Positions 50,318 to 60,667 of a stretch of 64,000 bases of DNA are shown piece after piece (position 1 is the first letter of the stretch; each line of letters begins with the position of its first letter). The notes beneath the pieces were generated by a model that worked only from the letters and a program-made list of their open reading frames with translations, was not told where the DNA came from and did not search any database. The stretch lies in the NCBI RefSeq assembly GCF_006539725.1, contig NZ_BJNO01000001.1, positions 248,001-312,000 on the forward strand, read 5' to 3'. This DNA comes from Klebsiella terrigena. Its GTDB lineage: Bacteria > Pseudomonadota > Gammaproteobacteria > Enterobacterales > Enterobacteriaceae. The translations under genes were made by a program, and so were the position numbers.

Positions 50318-51280
50318 TCAGTAAGAGACATAAACGTCGGTCAACAGGTCTTCCGGAGCCGGATAGGCAGCGGCGCGGGCTTTGAGTACGGCATCGTCGA
50401 CCTGCGCTTCAACTTCCGCATCGATCGCCGCCAGTTCCTCCTGGGTGACATGTTGCTTGACCCTGGCGGTGAAAATCTTCAGCGGATCATGTTGTTCACG
50501 CAGACGTTGAACTTCACCCTCAGCACGGTATAGGGCTGGATCGCCCTCGAAGTGGCCGTGCCAACGGAAGGCTTTGGCCTCAATCACGCTCGGGCCACCT
50601 CCTTCGCGGGCGCGCTTGACCGCCTCTGCGGTGGCCTCGTAAACGGCAAAGAAATCGGTGCCATCAACCGTCACTGCCGGTAAGCCAAAGCCGGCGGCGC
50701 GCCTGGCGATATCACGACCGCCGACGGCATAGTCATGACCGGTACCTTCGCCATAACCGTTGTTCTCGAAAATAAAAATCGCAGGAAGCTGGAGCACGAC
50801 TGCCATGTTTATCGCTTCAAAAACCAGGCCCTGATTAGAACCGCCGTCACCGGTAAAAGAGACGCCGACGTTGCTGGTCTTCAGGGTTTTGGCCGTCAGC
50901 GCAGCGCCAATGGCTAACGGAGGCGCTCCGCCAACGATAGCGTTCGCACCCAGCATGCCTTTTGAGAGGTCGGCAATGTGCATCGAGCCCCCCTTGCCGC
51001 GACATAATCCGCTGTCCTTACCGAATATTTCAGCCATCATGCCGTGAATATCACAGCCTTTGGCAATACAGTGGCCGTGTCCGCGGTGCGTAGAGCCGAT
51101 GAAATCAGCGTCCGTTAAATTTTCGCAAACTCCCACAGCAATGGCCTCCTCACCGGTATAAAGGTGGATGAAGCCTGGAATATCACCGCTGGTGTTTTCC
51201 TGATGCAAACGCTCCTCAAATGTCCTGATCTCGCGCATCTTGCGGTAAGCCTGTAGCAACGCCTGTTTGCTAAGCATCAT
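50318..51280 (-). CDS. acoA: Acetoin dehydrogenase E1 alpha subunit
   Basis: A 320-aa protein; GAGGAG six bases upstream selects ATG 51280 over the adjacent ATG 51277. The thiamine-diphosphate motif GDGGSNQGLVFEAINMAVV and IFIFENNGYG (GDG...NN) is intact. GFIHLYTGEEAIAVGV and THRGHGHCIAKG are typical of AcoA. First gene of acoABCD, transcribed divergently from the activator gene acoK. The operon lets cells grow on acetoin once glucose-derived carbon is gone. Confidence 0.95.
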   Translation of the reverse strand: MMLSKQALLQAYRKMREIRTFEERLHQENTSGDIPGFIHLYTGEEAIAVGVCENLTDADFIGSTHRGHGHCIAKGCDIHGMMAEIFGKDSGLCRGKGGSMHIADLSKGMLGANAIVGGAPPLAIGAALTAKTLKTSNVGVSFTGDGGSNQGLVFEAINMAVVLQLPAIFIFENNGYGEGTGHDYAVGGRDIARRAAGFGLPAVTVDGTDFFAVYEATAEAVKRAREGGGPSVIEAKAFRWHGHFEGDPALYRAEGEVQRLREQHDPLKIFTARVKQHVTQEELAAIDAEVEAQVDDAVLKARAAAYPAPEDLLTDVYVSY

Positions 51281-51531
51281 TTAAGTCTCCTCAATAAAGG
51301 TCGGCCGGGCGGGGTTATTTGACAGGGTGGGTGCACCCTAACCACACCAATGCAATGAATCTACGAGCGCCAGCAGAGAGTGCGAAGCCACCTTCATGGG
51401 TGGGTTGGTGGGGGTTTTCATGCTTGAGGTCAAACTTTATAAATTTTGTGTACTTATCCAGAAGGGCAGTCCCATGTCATCCCGAGCTCTGGCGTACAAT
51501 TGATAAAAACAATACGAGCAGACAACCACGG
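51281..51531. promoter_or_regulatory. acoABCD/acoK divergent control region
   Basis: The 251 bp hold a perfect palindrome GGGTGCACCC (51329-51338) and two direct repeats GGGTGGGT (51325-51332 and 51398-51405), 73 bp apart, or about seven helical turns. These G-rich motifs resemble MalT-box-like sites and are the best candidates for AcoK binding. No convincing sigma-54 (GG-N10-GC) element was found by eye. Confidence 0.5.
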
Positions 51532-54297
51532 ATGAAGCCATCGGATTTTGCAGGTCGCCAATCAACATCACTGGTCTCTGGACCATTGCGGCTGACGAGA
51601 GGCTTGCCGCTCATCCTGACCAAATTCGTCCCGCCACGCTCCTCTATCCCGTTACTACAGCGCTCACGGCTTCTCCGACTCCTCGATCAAATTCAGTGGC
51701 GCCGTCTGGGCGTCGTTTGCGCTGGGGCTGGATTTGGTAAAACCACGCTATTAGCCCAGTGGCATCAGCAAATGGTCGACCAGGGTGAACGTGTTGCCTG
51801 GCTTAGCCTCGATGAGGAGGATGATGACGTCTGGCAGTTCATACCTTATCTGCTGCAGGCATTGCGTCCGCTCTATGGCGATTGGGACGCCGATTTTTGG
51901 CGCAACATAGAAGAACAGAAGCCCGCTAACTCTCAACAGCTGCTGGCCGGGTTGATTAACCAGCTACATTACTGTCCGCACGACCTGTATCTGATCATCG
52001 ATGATTTCCACATGATTAATGATGCTGGTGTATATGAAGCCTTGGGTTATTTGCTCAGGCATGCACCTGCGGCGTTACATCTGATCATCGGCAGCCGTAT
52101 CCACCCGAGTCTGTCCCTGAGTCAGCTTCAGGCGCAGGACCAGCTGGTGGAAATCTATGATCGAGACCTGCAGTTCACGCTCGAAGAGACGCGAAAATAT
52201 TTCAGCCAGACGATTGCCGTACCGCTTAGCAATCAGCATGCGCTGCGGCTGCTGTCCGCGACAGAGGGCTGGATTGCGGGTATGAAGATCGCGTCATTGT
52301 CCCCGGCATTGCAGAATGATCCAGAACATCTGCTGCGCAACATTCGTGGAGGTACACGCTCCATCGCCCGTTATCTGAAAGAGGTGGTACTTGACCCTCT
52401 GCCGGAGGAGGTGCTCGATTTTCTGGTGAAAACTTCGTTCCTCAATCGTGTAAATGCCGGGTTATGCAATGCGGTTACAGGACGTGACGATGGTAAAGCC
52501 ATGCTGGCATGGATTGAGAGACACAACCTTTTCCTGTCAGCCCTTGATGAACAAGGCTATTGGTTTCGCTACCATCCTCTTTTGCAGGAGACCCTGCGGG
52601 CGATATTGCAGCAGAGCAACGATATCTACCCCAAACAGTTACATGAATTAGCCAGTCATTGGTTCGTTGAGCAGAGATTGTGGTCCGAGGCGGTACGCCA
52701 TGCACTCGCCGCGGGCAAGCCCGTTCATAGCCCCGGACAGGATGGCGCCAGCGCGCAGTCACTGGCGGAAGAAGGGGATATAGATACCCTGGTTTCCTGG
52801 ATGCATCATTTACCCGACAGCAATGACCCTTCGCGTATTGACCTCCAAATCAATCTGGCCTGGGCCCTGGCGCACTATTTCCGCTTTGATGAATCGAGAA
52901 GGTTGCTCGATAATCTCGACCAAATGGTCGTTAATCACCGTGAGAGTATGACCCGCAGCGCCTGGCTTAAATTGCGTGTTGTGCGCGCGATTTGCGAAGC
53001 CTTCGCCGAAAATATTCCGCAGAGTATGGCTATTGTTCAGCCGCTGTTGGCCGAAGTGCCCTGCGGAGACACCTGGGTTGATGGCCTGATATGCAATATT
53101 CTTAGCTACTGCCACGTGGTGAACCAGCGCTACGCTGAGGCCCTGGAGGTTCAACGGTATATGCCCTGCCCGGAAAGCCCCCTGGATAATCTGTTTGTCT
53201 CGGTTTACCGTGCTTTTATCATCACCCAGTGCCACCTTTGCCAGGCCGATCTGGAGAACGCCGGGCGGTATGCCGAAAGTGCATTGCGTCAGGCTGAGCG
53301 TTATACCGGCTCCCAGTCCACCAGCGGCGCAACGCTGGCACCGCTGCTGGCGGAAATTGCTTACGAACAGCGGAGCCTTGACTCACTCGATAATCTATTA
53401 GCAGATAGACTCGAACTCATCGATCGGTTCAGTCCACCCGATGCATTGAGTCGTTGCTATACCTATCTTGCGCGTCAGGCTTTGCATGACGACATGCCGC
53501 ATGAGGCGGAACGACTCCTGGAACATGCGCAGCGACTTGCGATCTCCCGCGGGTGGCAGCGGCTGCAGGCTTTGTTGTTAACCGAGCAGGTTAGAGTGCG
53601 CCTGCAGTGCGGGGATTATCCCGGCGCAGAGCAACGGCAGCGGCAACTCGAGCAACTGGCGGTCCATAGCAGAATTGATGCCGAACATCCTTGTCAACGT
53701 GCGATCGCTCAGCATGCCGCCGTCAGCCGTAGCCGCCTTCTTCTGGCGTCAGGCCAGGCGCCGCAAGCCAGCATTCTACTGGCCGGACTGGTTACTGAGC
53801 AGGAACGTCGGGGTGACTGGCTATCCGCAGCGCGTCTGCGTACGCTATGGTCGTTATCCTTGTGGAAGAGCGGCGAAAACGCGGCGGCCAGGACTGCATT
53901 GCAGCCAGTCCTGCACCTGGCTGAGCAACAGAATTTCCAGCGTATTTTTCTTGATGCCGGCGAGACATTGCAACCTTTGCTTACCTATATGGACGAATCC
54001 TCTGCAGCCTGCAAAGAGCAGGGCGCAACACAGATTTACAGGGTAGAGCAGGGTGTTCAGAGCGGAGGAATACCGCGTCAGAGCGAAAGCCATGATGTTC
54101 ATTGGGCGCTCAGTGAGCGAGAACTTCAGGTATTACACCTGGTCGCCGACGGCCAGATGAACAAAGAAATTGCGCGTTCCCTGGCTATTTCTGTTGAGAC
54201 GGTGAAATGGCACCTCAAGAACATCTACAGCAAGCTCAAAGTCAACAGTCGCACTCAGGCAATGAGCCGTGCGCTGGAAATGAAACTGCTGGATTAA
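51532..54297 (+). CDS. acoK: MalT-like LuxR-family (LAL) activator of the aco operon
   Basis: The product is 921 aa from ATG 51532, the length I recall for K. pneumoniae AcoK; the frame opens earlier but in the promoter region. The N-terminal NTPase has Walker A GAGFGKTT (residues 65-72) and a [14 protein letters not shown] Walker B. A helical, TPR-like middle region of ~500 residues is followed by the LuxR DNA-binding domain: [38 protein letters not shown]. The large-ATPase activators respond to a sugar or metabolite signal and to ATP. Its divergent position next to acoA fits direct activation of acoABCD. Confidence 0.92.
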   Translation: MKPSDFAGRQSTSLVSGPLRLTRGLPLILTKFVPPRSSIPLLQRSRLLRLLDQIQWRRLGVVCAGAGFGKTTLLAQWHQQMVDQGERVAWLSLDEEDDDVWQFIPYLLQALRPLYGDWDADFWRNIEEQKPANSQQLLAGLINQLHYCPHDLYLIIDDFHMINDAGVYEALGYLLRHAPAALHLIIGSRIHPSLSLSQLQAQDQLVEIYDRDLQFTLEETRKYFSQTIAVPLSNQHALRLLSATEGWIAGMKIASLSPALQNDPEHLLRNIRGGTRSIARYLKEVVLDPLPEEVLDFLVKTSFLNRVNAGLCNAVTGRDDGKAMLAWIERHNLFLSALDEQGYWFRYHPLLQETLRAILQQSNDIYPKQLHELASHWFVEQRLWSEAVRHALAAGKPVHSPGQDGASAQSLAEEGDIDTLVSWMHHLPDSNDPSRIDLQINLAWALAHYFRFDESRRLLDNLDQMVVNHRESMTRSAWLKLRVVRAICEAFAENIPQSMAIVQPLLAEVPCGDTWVDGLICNILSYCHVVNQRYAEALEVQRYMPCPESPLDNLFVSVYRAFIITQCHLCQADLENAGRYAESALRQAERYTGSQSTSGATLAPLLAEIAYEQRSLDSLDNLLADRLELIDRFSPPDALSRCYTYLARQALHDDMPHEAERLLEHAQRLAISRGWQRLQALLLTEQVRVRLQCGDYPGAEQRQRQLEQLAVHSRIDAEHPCQRAIAQHAAVSRSRLLLASGQAPQASILLAGLVTEQERRGDWLSAARLRTLWSLSLWKSGENAAARTALQPVLHLAEQQNFQRIFLDAGETLQPLLTYMDESSAACKEQGATQIYRVEQGVQSGGIPRQSESHDVHWALSERELQVLHLVADGQMNKEIARSLAISVETVKWHLKNIYSKLKVNSRTQAMSRALEMKLLD

Positions 54298-54894
54298 CCC
54301 TGTGGATAGTATACGCCTAACCCCTGCGTTGAAATTCGATGATGAACTTTGCCAATGTTGTCTATTTAAGATGCTCGATGATTGAAACTCTCGAATAAAC
54401 GCAATGGTAATGTTTCATTTTGGTGCCCCACAAAAATCAGCCTGCATCATCGTGAGGCATTACGAATCGATGTATACAGCAATATTTATCTCATCACACT
54501 GATATTTAACAATTTAATTAGTGGCATGCTTTATGCTTATACTTAGATGGAGGAATAAACATCTCAGCGCATCACCGCCAATTTGTGGGGGCCATACGCA
54601 GTGCAGATATTATTGTAGGCGAGGAGTGGATAATCAACGCTGTCATTAGTTAGTTCTACGTCGATTCCAATATTCATATTTGCCGTGTTTTTTAAGAGGA
54701 TGCCTGACTCACAATATACCCGCATAGTTTAATTGACAGAACATATCAGTCTCTATTGACGATAACCTAATTTACTCACTGGTGTTGATATGACACCTGG
54801 TAAAAAGCCACATTCATTTTATGGAAAATGAAAAGGCTTAGTTCTGTGTAGGTGAAGCATATATTGCCACGATCGGCGATTTAACACGGATACA
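54298..54894. other. Intergenic region before the ATP-grasp operon
   Basis: About 600 bp, AT-rich, no supported gene. The large inverted repeat at 54805-54839 is the main structure. The promoter of the ATP-grasp operon must be here, but no -10/-35 pair is convincing. Confidence 0.45.
54805..54839 (+). repeat. Long inverted repeat upstream of the ATP-grasp operon
   Basis: AAGCC (54805-54809) and TTCATTTT (54813-54820) pair with AAAATGAA (54825-54832) and GGCTT (54835-54839) around an ATGG loop. It lies 56 bp upstream of the first start. It could be an mRNA leader hairpin or a DNA-binding site. There is no U-tract after it. Confidence 0.55.
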
Positions 54895-56352
54895 ATGCTG
54901 ATGCATAAACTCATAAAAAACTACAAAGCCGACGTCTATTTCGACGAACTGATCGACCATGAGGGCAATCCCCGCCGTTCAGCACAGAGTTTGATTCAGT
55001 GTCTGGATTCGCTTGCGCCGGATGAACTTGAAAAGCGTCGTCTGACGGCAGAGGCGACAATACAGGAAATGGGCATTAGCTTTACGGTCTATACCGACAA
55101 AGGAAATATCGACAGGATCTGGCCATTCGATATTATTCCCCGCACCATTGATGCTCAGGACTGGACGATAGCCGAAACCGGGCTGAAGCAGCGACTTACC
55201 GCGCTGAACCGCTTTATCAATGACCTGTATAACGAACAACATTGCATCAAAGATGGCATCATTCCCGAATATATCATTAAGGAGTCGAAAAATTTTCGCC
55301 CCGAGTGTGTCGGGATGTCGCCACCTTATGGCGTCTGGGCGCATATCTGTGGGACCGATTTAGTCCGTGATGAAACCGGACAGTTCTACGTCCTGGAAGA
55401 TAACCTGCGGGTTCCCTCCGGCGTCTCCTATATGCTGGAAAACCGAGCCATCACCAAGCGCGTTCTGCCGGAGTTGTTTGAACGCGAGAATATCAAACCC
55501 ATTGACGCCTATCCGGCACAGCTGCTGGAAACCCTGGCGGCCCTGTCGCCCCGGCAGATTGAACGCCCGGAAATCGTGGTGCTGACCCCGGGGATTTATA
55601 ATTCTGCCTACTTCGAACACGCCTTTCTGGCCCAGCAAATGGGGGTCGAGCTTGTGGAAGGCGCCGATCTGTTTGTTGGCGACGACGACTGCGTCTACAC
55701 CAAAACGATCTACGGCCCGGAGCGGGTGGACGTCATTTACCGACGCATTGACGATATGTTCCTCGACCCGGAAGTATTTGATCCCGAATCTGTTCTCGGG
55801 GTGCGTGGCCTGATGCGGGCATGGAAAGCTGGAAACGTGGCGCTGGCCAATGCGCCTGGCGCCGGGGTGGCGGATGACAAGGTCGTCTATGCGTATGTTC
55901 CGGCACTGATTCGTTACTATCTGGACGAAGAGCCTATTCTGCCGAACGTGGAAACCTTCCTTTGCCAGAATGATGATGAACGGGAATACGTTCTGCAGAA
56001 TCTGGATAAGCTGGTGGTGAAACCGGCTAACGAATCAGGCGGCTATGGCATGCTGGTCGGGCCGCACTCGACCAAAAAAGAGCAGCAGCAGTTTGCCGAA
56101 CTGATCCAGGCGAATCCTCGCAACTATATTGCTCAACCGACGTTGAAGCTCTCTACCGCACCGGCGCTTATCGCGAAAGATTATCTGGAGCCGCGCCACC
56201 TCGATCTACGCCCCTTCATTTTGCAAAGCAAAGAGACTTACGTGACAACCGGTGGGTTGACGCGGGTGGCGATGAAAAAAGGCTCATTAGTGGTTAACTC
56301 ATCCCAGGGCGGCGGGAGTAAGGATACCTGGATCGTGGAGAGCAAAAAATAA
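54895..56352 (+). CDS. Circularly permuted ATP-grasp protein (DUF404/DUF407 type)
   Basis: A 485-aa protein of the CP-ATP-grasp family. ATG 54895 and ATG 54901 are both possible. Family segments are YFDELIDHEGNPR, DIIPRTIDAQDW, FRPECVGMSPPYGVWAHICGTDLVRDETGQFYVLEDNLRVPSGVSYMLENR, VVLTPGIYNSAYFEHAFLA, VDVIYRRIDDMFLDP and LVVKPANESGGYGMLVG. The last segments carry the ATP- and Mg-binding residues. Such proteins are predicted to form amide bonds by acyl-phosphate chemistry. Its stop overlaps the alpha-E gene by one base. No activity has been assigned in this family to my knowledge. Confidence 0.9.
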   Translation: MLMHKLIKNYKADVYFDELIDHEGNPRRSAQSLIQCLDSLAPDELEKRRLTAEATIQEMGISFTVYTDKGNIDRIWPFDIIPRTIDAQDWTIAETGLKQRLTALNRFINDLYNEQHCIKDGIIPEYIIKESKNFRPECVGMSPPYGVWAHICGTDLVRDETGQFYVLEDNLRVPSGVSYMLENRAITKRVLPELFERENIKPIDAYPAQLLETLAALSPRQIERPEIVVLTPGIYNSAYFEHAFLAQQMGVELVEGADLFVGDDDCVYTKTIYGPERVDVIYRRIDDMFLDPEVFDPESVLGVRGLMRAWKAGNVALANAPGAGVADDKVVYAYVPALIRYYLDEEPILPNVETFLCQNDDEREYVLQNLDKLVVKPANESGGYGMLVGPHSTKKEQQQFAELIQANPRNYIAQPTLKLSTAPALIAKDYLEPRHLDLRPFILQSKETYVTTGGLTRVAMKKGSLVVNSSQGGGSKDTWIVESKK

Positions 56353-57302
56353 TGAATATGCTATCAAGAGTTGCTGCGCGCCTGTACTGGAGCGCGCGTT
56401 ATCTGGAGCGCGCGGAGAATATCGCGCGGTTAGTCAGCGTGTATGACGACCTGCTTTACGATCTGCCACGGGATATCGCTGTTTCCTGGTATAACCTGAT
56501 CGAAATTAGCAGCGGCGTCGCCCTGTTTGGCCAGCGCTATAAAATTAAAGACGAACGCAATGTGCTGAAGTTTATGCTGGCCGACGAGAGCAACCCAGAC
56601 TCTCTGCTGTCGTCATTAAAAATGGTCCGTGAAAATATCCGTACCAGCCGTGATGTGGTACCGGGAGAGATGTGGGAGCTGATTAATGAACTGGATCTGT
56701 ACGCCAGACAGAACATCCGCCTGGGGATCAACCGCTCTGAACGACATACGTATCTCAATAACGTCATTGAAGGATGTCAGAAAATTATCGGCCTGCTGAC
56801 CGGGTCGATGAGCCGCGATGCCGGCTGGCATTTTCTGAACATGGGGCGCTATCTGGAGCGCGCCGATATGAATACGCGCATTCTTGACGCGGCAAATTCT
56901 CTGATGATGCAGGCGCGTGAGGAGGAGAGCATCAAGTTAGGCCAGGTGGTGTGGTCGAAGGTACTGAAATCGCAAAGCGCCTATCTCAGCTTTCGCCGGG
57001 TAATGCGCTGTTCGATTAAAGGCTCGCTGGTGGTCACGTTGCTCCTGACGGATGGGCATTTCCCTCGTTCGCAGCGCTACTGCCTGCAGCAAATCAAGCT
57101 GGCTGCCGCTGAGCTACCGCGGGCGTCGGCCGTTTCGGATCACATTGACAGTCTTCTGCTTGCAACCCGGGGCGTCGATAATTCTCACGATCTGAACCGC
57201 GAATTTAGTCTCTACCTCAATGAGGTTCAGCTCAGCCTGATTGCGCTTCATCACCTGATTACCGATAACTGGTTTCTTTTCCTGCAAGGGGATGCCGTAT
57301 GA
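56352..57302 (+). CDS. Alpha-E domain protein (DUF403)
   Basis: A 316-aa all-helical alpha-E protein: MLSRVAARLYWSARYLERAENIARLV at the N-terminus, LSFRRVMRCSIKGSLVV in the middle, and IALHHLITDNWFLFLQ near the end. Alpha-E domains occur only beside CP-ATP-grasp and transglutaminase genes and were proposed to act with them in peptide synthesis; their biochemical role is unknown. The start overlaps the ATP-grasp stop, and its own stop overlaps the next start (ATGA, 57299-57302), so the three genes are translationally coupled. Confidence 0.9.
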   Translation: MNMLSRVAARLYWSARYLERAENIARLVSVYDDLLYDLPRDIAVSWYNLIEISSGVALFGQRYKIKDERNVLKFMLADESNPDSLLSSLKMVRENIRTSRDVVPGEMWELINELDLYARQNIRLGINRSERHTYLNNVIEGCQKIIGLLTGSMSRDAGWHFLNMGRYLERADMNTRILDAANSLMMQAREEESIKLGQVVWSKVLKSQSAYLSFRRVMRCSIKGSLVVTLLLTDGHFPRSQRYCLQQIKLAAAELPRASAVSDHIDSLLLATRGVDNSHDLNREFSLYLNEVQLSLIALHHLITDNWFLFLQGDAV

Positions 57303-60300
57303 CCATCCGGGTTGCGATTCAACATACAACGACTTACGAATTCGATCGTTTGATCAACGTGGCGCCGCATATTTTGCGCCTGCGCCCAGCGCCTCATTCA
57401 CGTACCCATATACATGGCTATTCCCTGAAAGTGACGCCCGAAGACCACTTTATTAACTGGCAGCAGGATCCGTTCGGCAACTATCAGGCGCGGCTGGTGT
57501 TTCCTGAAAAAACGAAACGCCTGGAGTTCGCGGTGGAGGTGATCGCGGACATGACCGTGATCAACCCGTTTGACTTCTTTATTGAAGAGTATGCCGAGCA
57601 TTTTCCCTTTGCTTATGATGCCTTGATGCAGGAAGAACTCGCACCTTATCTTAAGGTCACCGAGCAGAGCCCTGAACTTGACGCGTGGCTGGATACCGTT
57701 GATTGCGAGGAAATGGTGCACATCGTGACCTTCCTGGTGCAGCTCAATAGCCGCCTGGCCAACGAAATTGACTATGGAATTCGCCTGGAGCCCGGCGTGC
57801 AGAGCTGTCAGGAAACGCTGACGTTGAAAAAAGGCTCGTGCAGGGATACCTCATGGTTGCTGGTGCAGATCCTGCGTCATTTGGGGCTGGCAGCCCGCTT
57901 TGCCTCCGGCTATCTGGTGCAGTTGACTGCCGATGTGAAAGCGCTCGACGGTCCGTCAGGCCCGGAACAGGATTTCACCGATCTGCACGCCTGGTGTGAA
58001 GTCTATCTCCCCGGCGCTGGCTGGGTGGGGCTGGATCCGACCAGCGGCCTGTTTGCCGGCGAAGGGCATATTCCTTTAGCCTGCACGGCGGACCCGCAGT
58101 CTGCGGCACCGATTACCGGCGCAACCGACCCGTGCGAATGTGAGTTCAGCTATACCAACATTGTCACACGCATTCATGAAGATCCGCGCGTCACGCGGCC
58201 TTACAGCGAAGATGAGTGGCTGAACATCAACGCGCTGGGCCGCGCCGTAGACGTTGAGCTGCAATCCAATGATGTGCGCCTGACCATGGGGGGCGAACCG
58301 ACATTTATCTCCATCGACGATATGGACTCTGCGCAGTGGAACACCGAGGCGCTGGGCAAGGATAAATTACGTCTCGCTAAAGACCTGCTGCTGCGGCTAA
58401 AAGCGCAGTTCAGTCACGGGGGACTGCTGCACTATGGTCAGGGTAAGTGGTATCCGGGAGAGGAGGTTCCGCGCTGGGCGCTGGGGTGCTTCTGGCGCAC
58501 CGACGGAGAGGCGCTGTGGCACGATCCGGAGCTCGTTGCCCGCGTCGATCGGGATTACGGCCACGGCATCGCTGATGCGGAGCGCTTTGGTCAGACGCTG
58601 TGTCAGCAGTTAGGCATCGACGCTGGCTATTTGCAACCCGGGTATGAAGACGCGCTCTACTACCTGTGGCTCGAGCGCGCGCTGCCGGAAGGGGCCGACC
58701 CGAGGAAGGCGAGTCTCGATGATGACCTTGAACGGCGACGGTTGGCCAGTTTACTCAGCCGTGGTATGGAAAGCGCAACGGGCTACATTCTGCCCGTCGA
58801 GTTTGATGGTCAAGGGTGGCGGAGTAGCCGCTGGCCGATGCGGGGAGGGCTGATTACGCTGATCCCCGGAGACAGCGCCATGGGTTACCGTCTGCCGCTC
58901 AATTCGCTGCCGCCGCTCACCGAAGATGAGCGCGTCGTCGAACGCGATCCTTTCGAACCTCGCGAACCGCTGCCGGTTTTTGCGATCGGGGAAGAGGCGG
59001 CCACCACCGTTGCCCAGCAGGCGTTGCAGCAACAAAAATCGGCAGTTAACGGCAGTAAAAGCGTGGTCCGCACCGCGCTGTGCCTCGAACCGCGCGAGGG
59101 CAAGCTCCATCTGTTCCTGCCGCCAGTCACCCATCTGGAGAATTATGTTGCCCTGATTCATGCCGTCGAAGCGACGGCCAGCGCGTTGCAGCTACCGGTG
59201 GTGATAGAAGGTTATGAGCCGCCAAAAGATGCTCGCTTGCAGAAGCTGCTGTTAACCCCCGACCCTGGGGTTATCGAGGTCAATATTCACCCTGCCAGCC
59301 ACTGGGATGAGCTGGTCCATAATATTGAAACGCTCTACGAGCAGGCGCAACAGACCCGACTGGGGGCCGAGAAGTTTATGCTTGATGGCCGCCACACCGG
59401 TACCGGGGGCGGTAACCACGTGACCTTAGGCGGGGCCACTCCTGCCGACAGCCCTCTACTGCGGCGTCCCGACCTCCTGCGTAGCCTGGTGACATACTGG
59501 CAGCATCATCCGGGTCTTTCCTACTTATTCTCAGGAATGTTTATTGGCCCAACCAGTCAGGCTCCGCGTCCGGATGAAGGACGGGATGAAGCGCTTTATG
59601 AAATGGAGATAGCCTTCCAGAACATGCCGGAAGGGCTGGTTGATACCCCATGGCTGGTAGACAGGCTAATGCGCAACCTGCTGGTGGATATCACCGGTAA
59701 TACCCATCGCTCAGAATTTTGCATCGACAAACTGTACGCGGCAGGCAGCAGTAGCGGCCGTCTGGGGCTGCTGGAGTTCCGCGGCTTCGAAATGCCGCCG
59801 CACGCCCGCATGTCGCTGGTGCAGTTGCTGCTGCTCCGCTGCCTGGTGGCGCGTTTCTGGAACCAGCCGTATCACAAACCGCTGGTCCGTTGGGGCACCC
59901 AACTGCACGATAAGTTTATGTTGCCGCATTTCGTCTGGCAGGACGTAAAAGAAGTGGTGGATGACCTGCAGCGGCATGGCTATCCCTTTAAACTGTCATG
60001 GCTGCTGCCGTTTGAAGAGTTCCGCTTCCCGCACTATGGTCGCCAGCAAATTGATGATATTGAGCTCGAGCTTCGCTGGGCGATCGAGCCGTGGCATGTC
60101 CTGGGCGAAGAAGTGACGCAGTCCGGGACCTCTCGCTACGTTGACTCCTCCGTCGAACGCCTGCAGGTGCGCCTGTCCGGTTTGACTGAAGGACGCTATG
60201 TGCTGGCGTGCAACGGCCGCCGCGTACCGCTGCGAGCGACCGGAAAGAAAGGGGAGATGGTGGGGGCGGTGCGCTATCGCGCCTGGGCGCCAACCTCGGC

Positions 60301-60643
60301 GCTGCATCCGACTCTTGGGGTGAATACCCCCCTGGTGTTTGATCTGATTGATACCTGGAACGGTCTTTCCATTGGTGGCTGTAGCTATCGCGTCAGCCAC
60401 CCGGGCGGACGTCACTATGAGACGCTACCGGTCAACAGCAATGAAGCTGAGGCAAGGCGCGTCAATCGATTCTGGGATCATGGCTTCACCCAGGGCGTCT
60501 TGACGCCTCCTCCAGCATTCAGCGCGTTAAGGACATTCTATGAGCATGAGCAGGTTCCACGCCCAATGGCTCCTCCGGAAGAAGAACCGGGCGATGAATA
60601 CCCGCATACTTTGGATCTCCGCAGGAAGTATACTAGGATTTAG
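57299..60643 (+). CDS. Transglutaminase-DUF2126 putative amidoligase fusion
   Basis: A 1114-aa fusion. Residues 1-~280 are a transglutaminase-like thiol peptidase domain with the N-terminal barrel (IRVAIQHTTTYEFDRLINVAPH) and the catalytic triad Cys181 (KKGSCRDTSW), His230 (DLHAWCEV) and Asp246 (VGLDPTSG). Residues ~310-1110 are DUF2126, a predicted GCS/GS-fold amidoligase: LTMGGEPTFISIDD, GGGNHVTLGG, FRGFEMPPHARMSLVQLLLLR. The combination of a peptide-bond cleaving and a bond-forming domain in one chain suggests synthesis or editing of a peptide-like product. It is coupled to the alpha-E gene by a 4-nt overlap. Confidence 0.88.
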   Translation: MTIRVAIQHTTTYEFDRLINVAPHILRLRPAPHSRTHIHGYSLKVTPEDHFINWQQDPFGNYQARLVFPEKTKRLEFAVEVIADMTVINPFDFFIEEYAEHFPFAYDALMQEELAPYLKVTEQSPELDAWLDTVDCEEMVHIVTFLVQLNSRLANEIDYGIRLEPGVQSCQETLTLKKGSCRDTSWLLVQILRHLGLAARFASGYLVQLTADVKALDGPSGPEQDFTDLHAWCEVYLPGAGWVGLDPTSGLFAGEGHIPLACTADPQSAAPITGATDPCECEFSYTNIVTRIHEDPRVTRPYSEDEWLNINALGRAVDVELQSNDVRLTMGGEPTFISIDDMDSAQWNTEALGKDKLRLAKDLLLRLKAQFSHGGLLHYGQGKWYPGEEVPRWALGCFWRTDGEALWHDPELVARVDRDYGHGIADAERFGQTLCQQLGIDAGYLQPGYEDALYYLWLERALPEGADPRKASLDDDLERRRLASLLSRGMESATGYILPVEFDGQGWRSSRWPMRGGLITLIPGDSAMGYRLPLNSLPPLTEDERVVERDPFEPREPLPVFAIGEEAATTVAQQALQQQKSAVNGSKSVVRTALCLEPREGKLHLFLPPVTHLENYVALIHAVEATASALQLPVVIEGYEPPKDARLQKLLLTPDPGVIEVNIHPASHWDELVHNIETLYEQAQQTRLGAEKFMLDGRHTGTGGGNHVTLGGATPADSPLLRRPDLLRSLVTYWQHHPGLSYLFSGMFIGPTSQAPRPDEGRDEALYEMEIAFQNMPEGLVDTPWLVDRLMRNLLVDITGNTHRSEFCIDKLYAAGSSSGRLGLLEFRGFEMPPHARMSLVQLLLLRCLVARFWNQPYHKPLVRWGTQLHDKFMLPHFVWQDVKEVVDDLQRHGYPFKLSWLLPFEEFRFPHYGRQQIDDIELELRWAIEPWHVLGEEVTQSGTSRYVDSSVERLQVRLSGLTEGRYVLACNGRRVPLRATGKKGEMVGAVRYRAWAPTSALHPTLGVNTPLVFDLIDTWNGLSIGGCSYRVSHPGGRHYETLPVNSNEAEARRVNRFWDHGFTQGVLTPPPAFSALRTFYEHEQVPRPMAPPEEEPGDEYPHTLDLRRKYTRI

Positions 60644-60667
60644 CTTTGAGCCGGGTAATCAGAATAC

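Noticed and set aside
51281-51531. Sigma-54 promoter for acoABCD
   Set aside because: Other acetoin operons use sigma-54, but no GG-N10-GC element with the right context was seen; AcoK is a LuxR-type activator, not an enhancer-binding protein.
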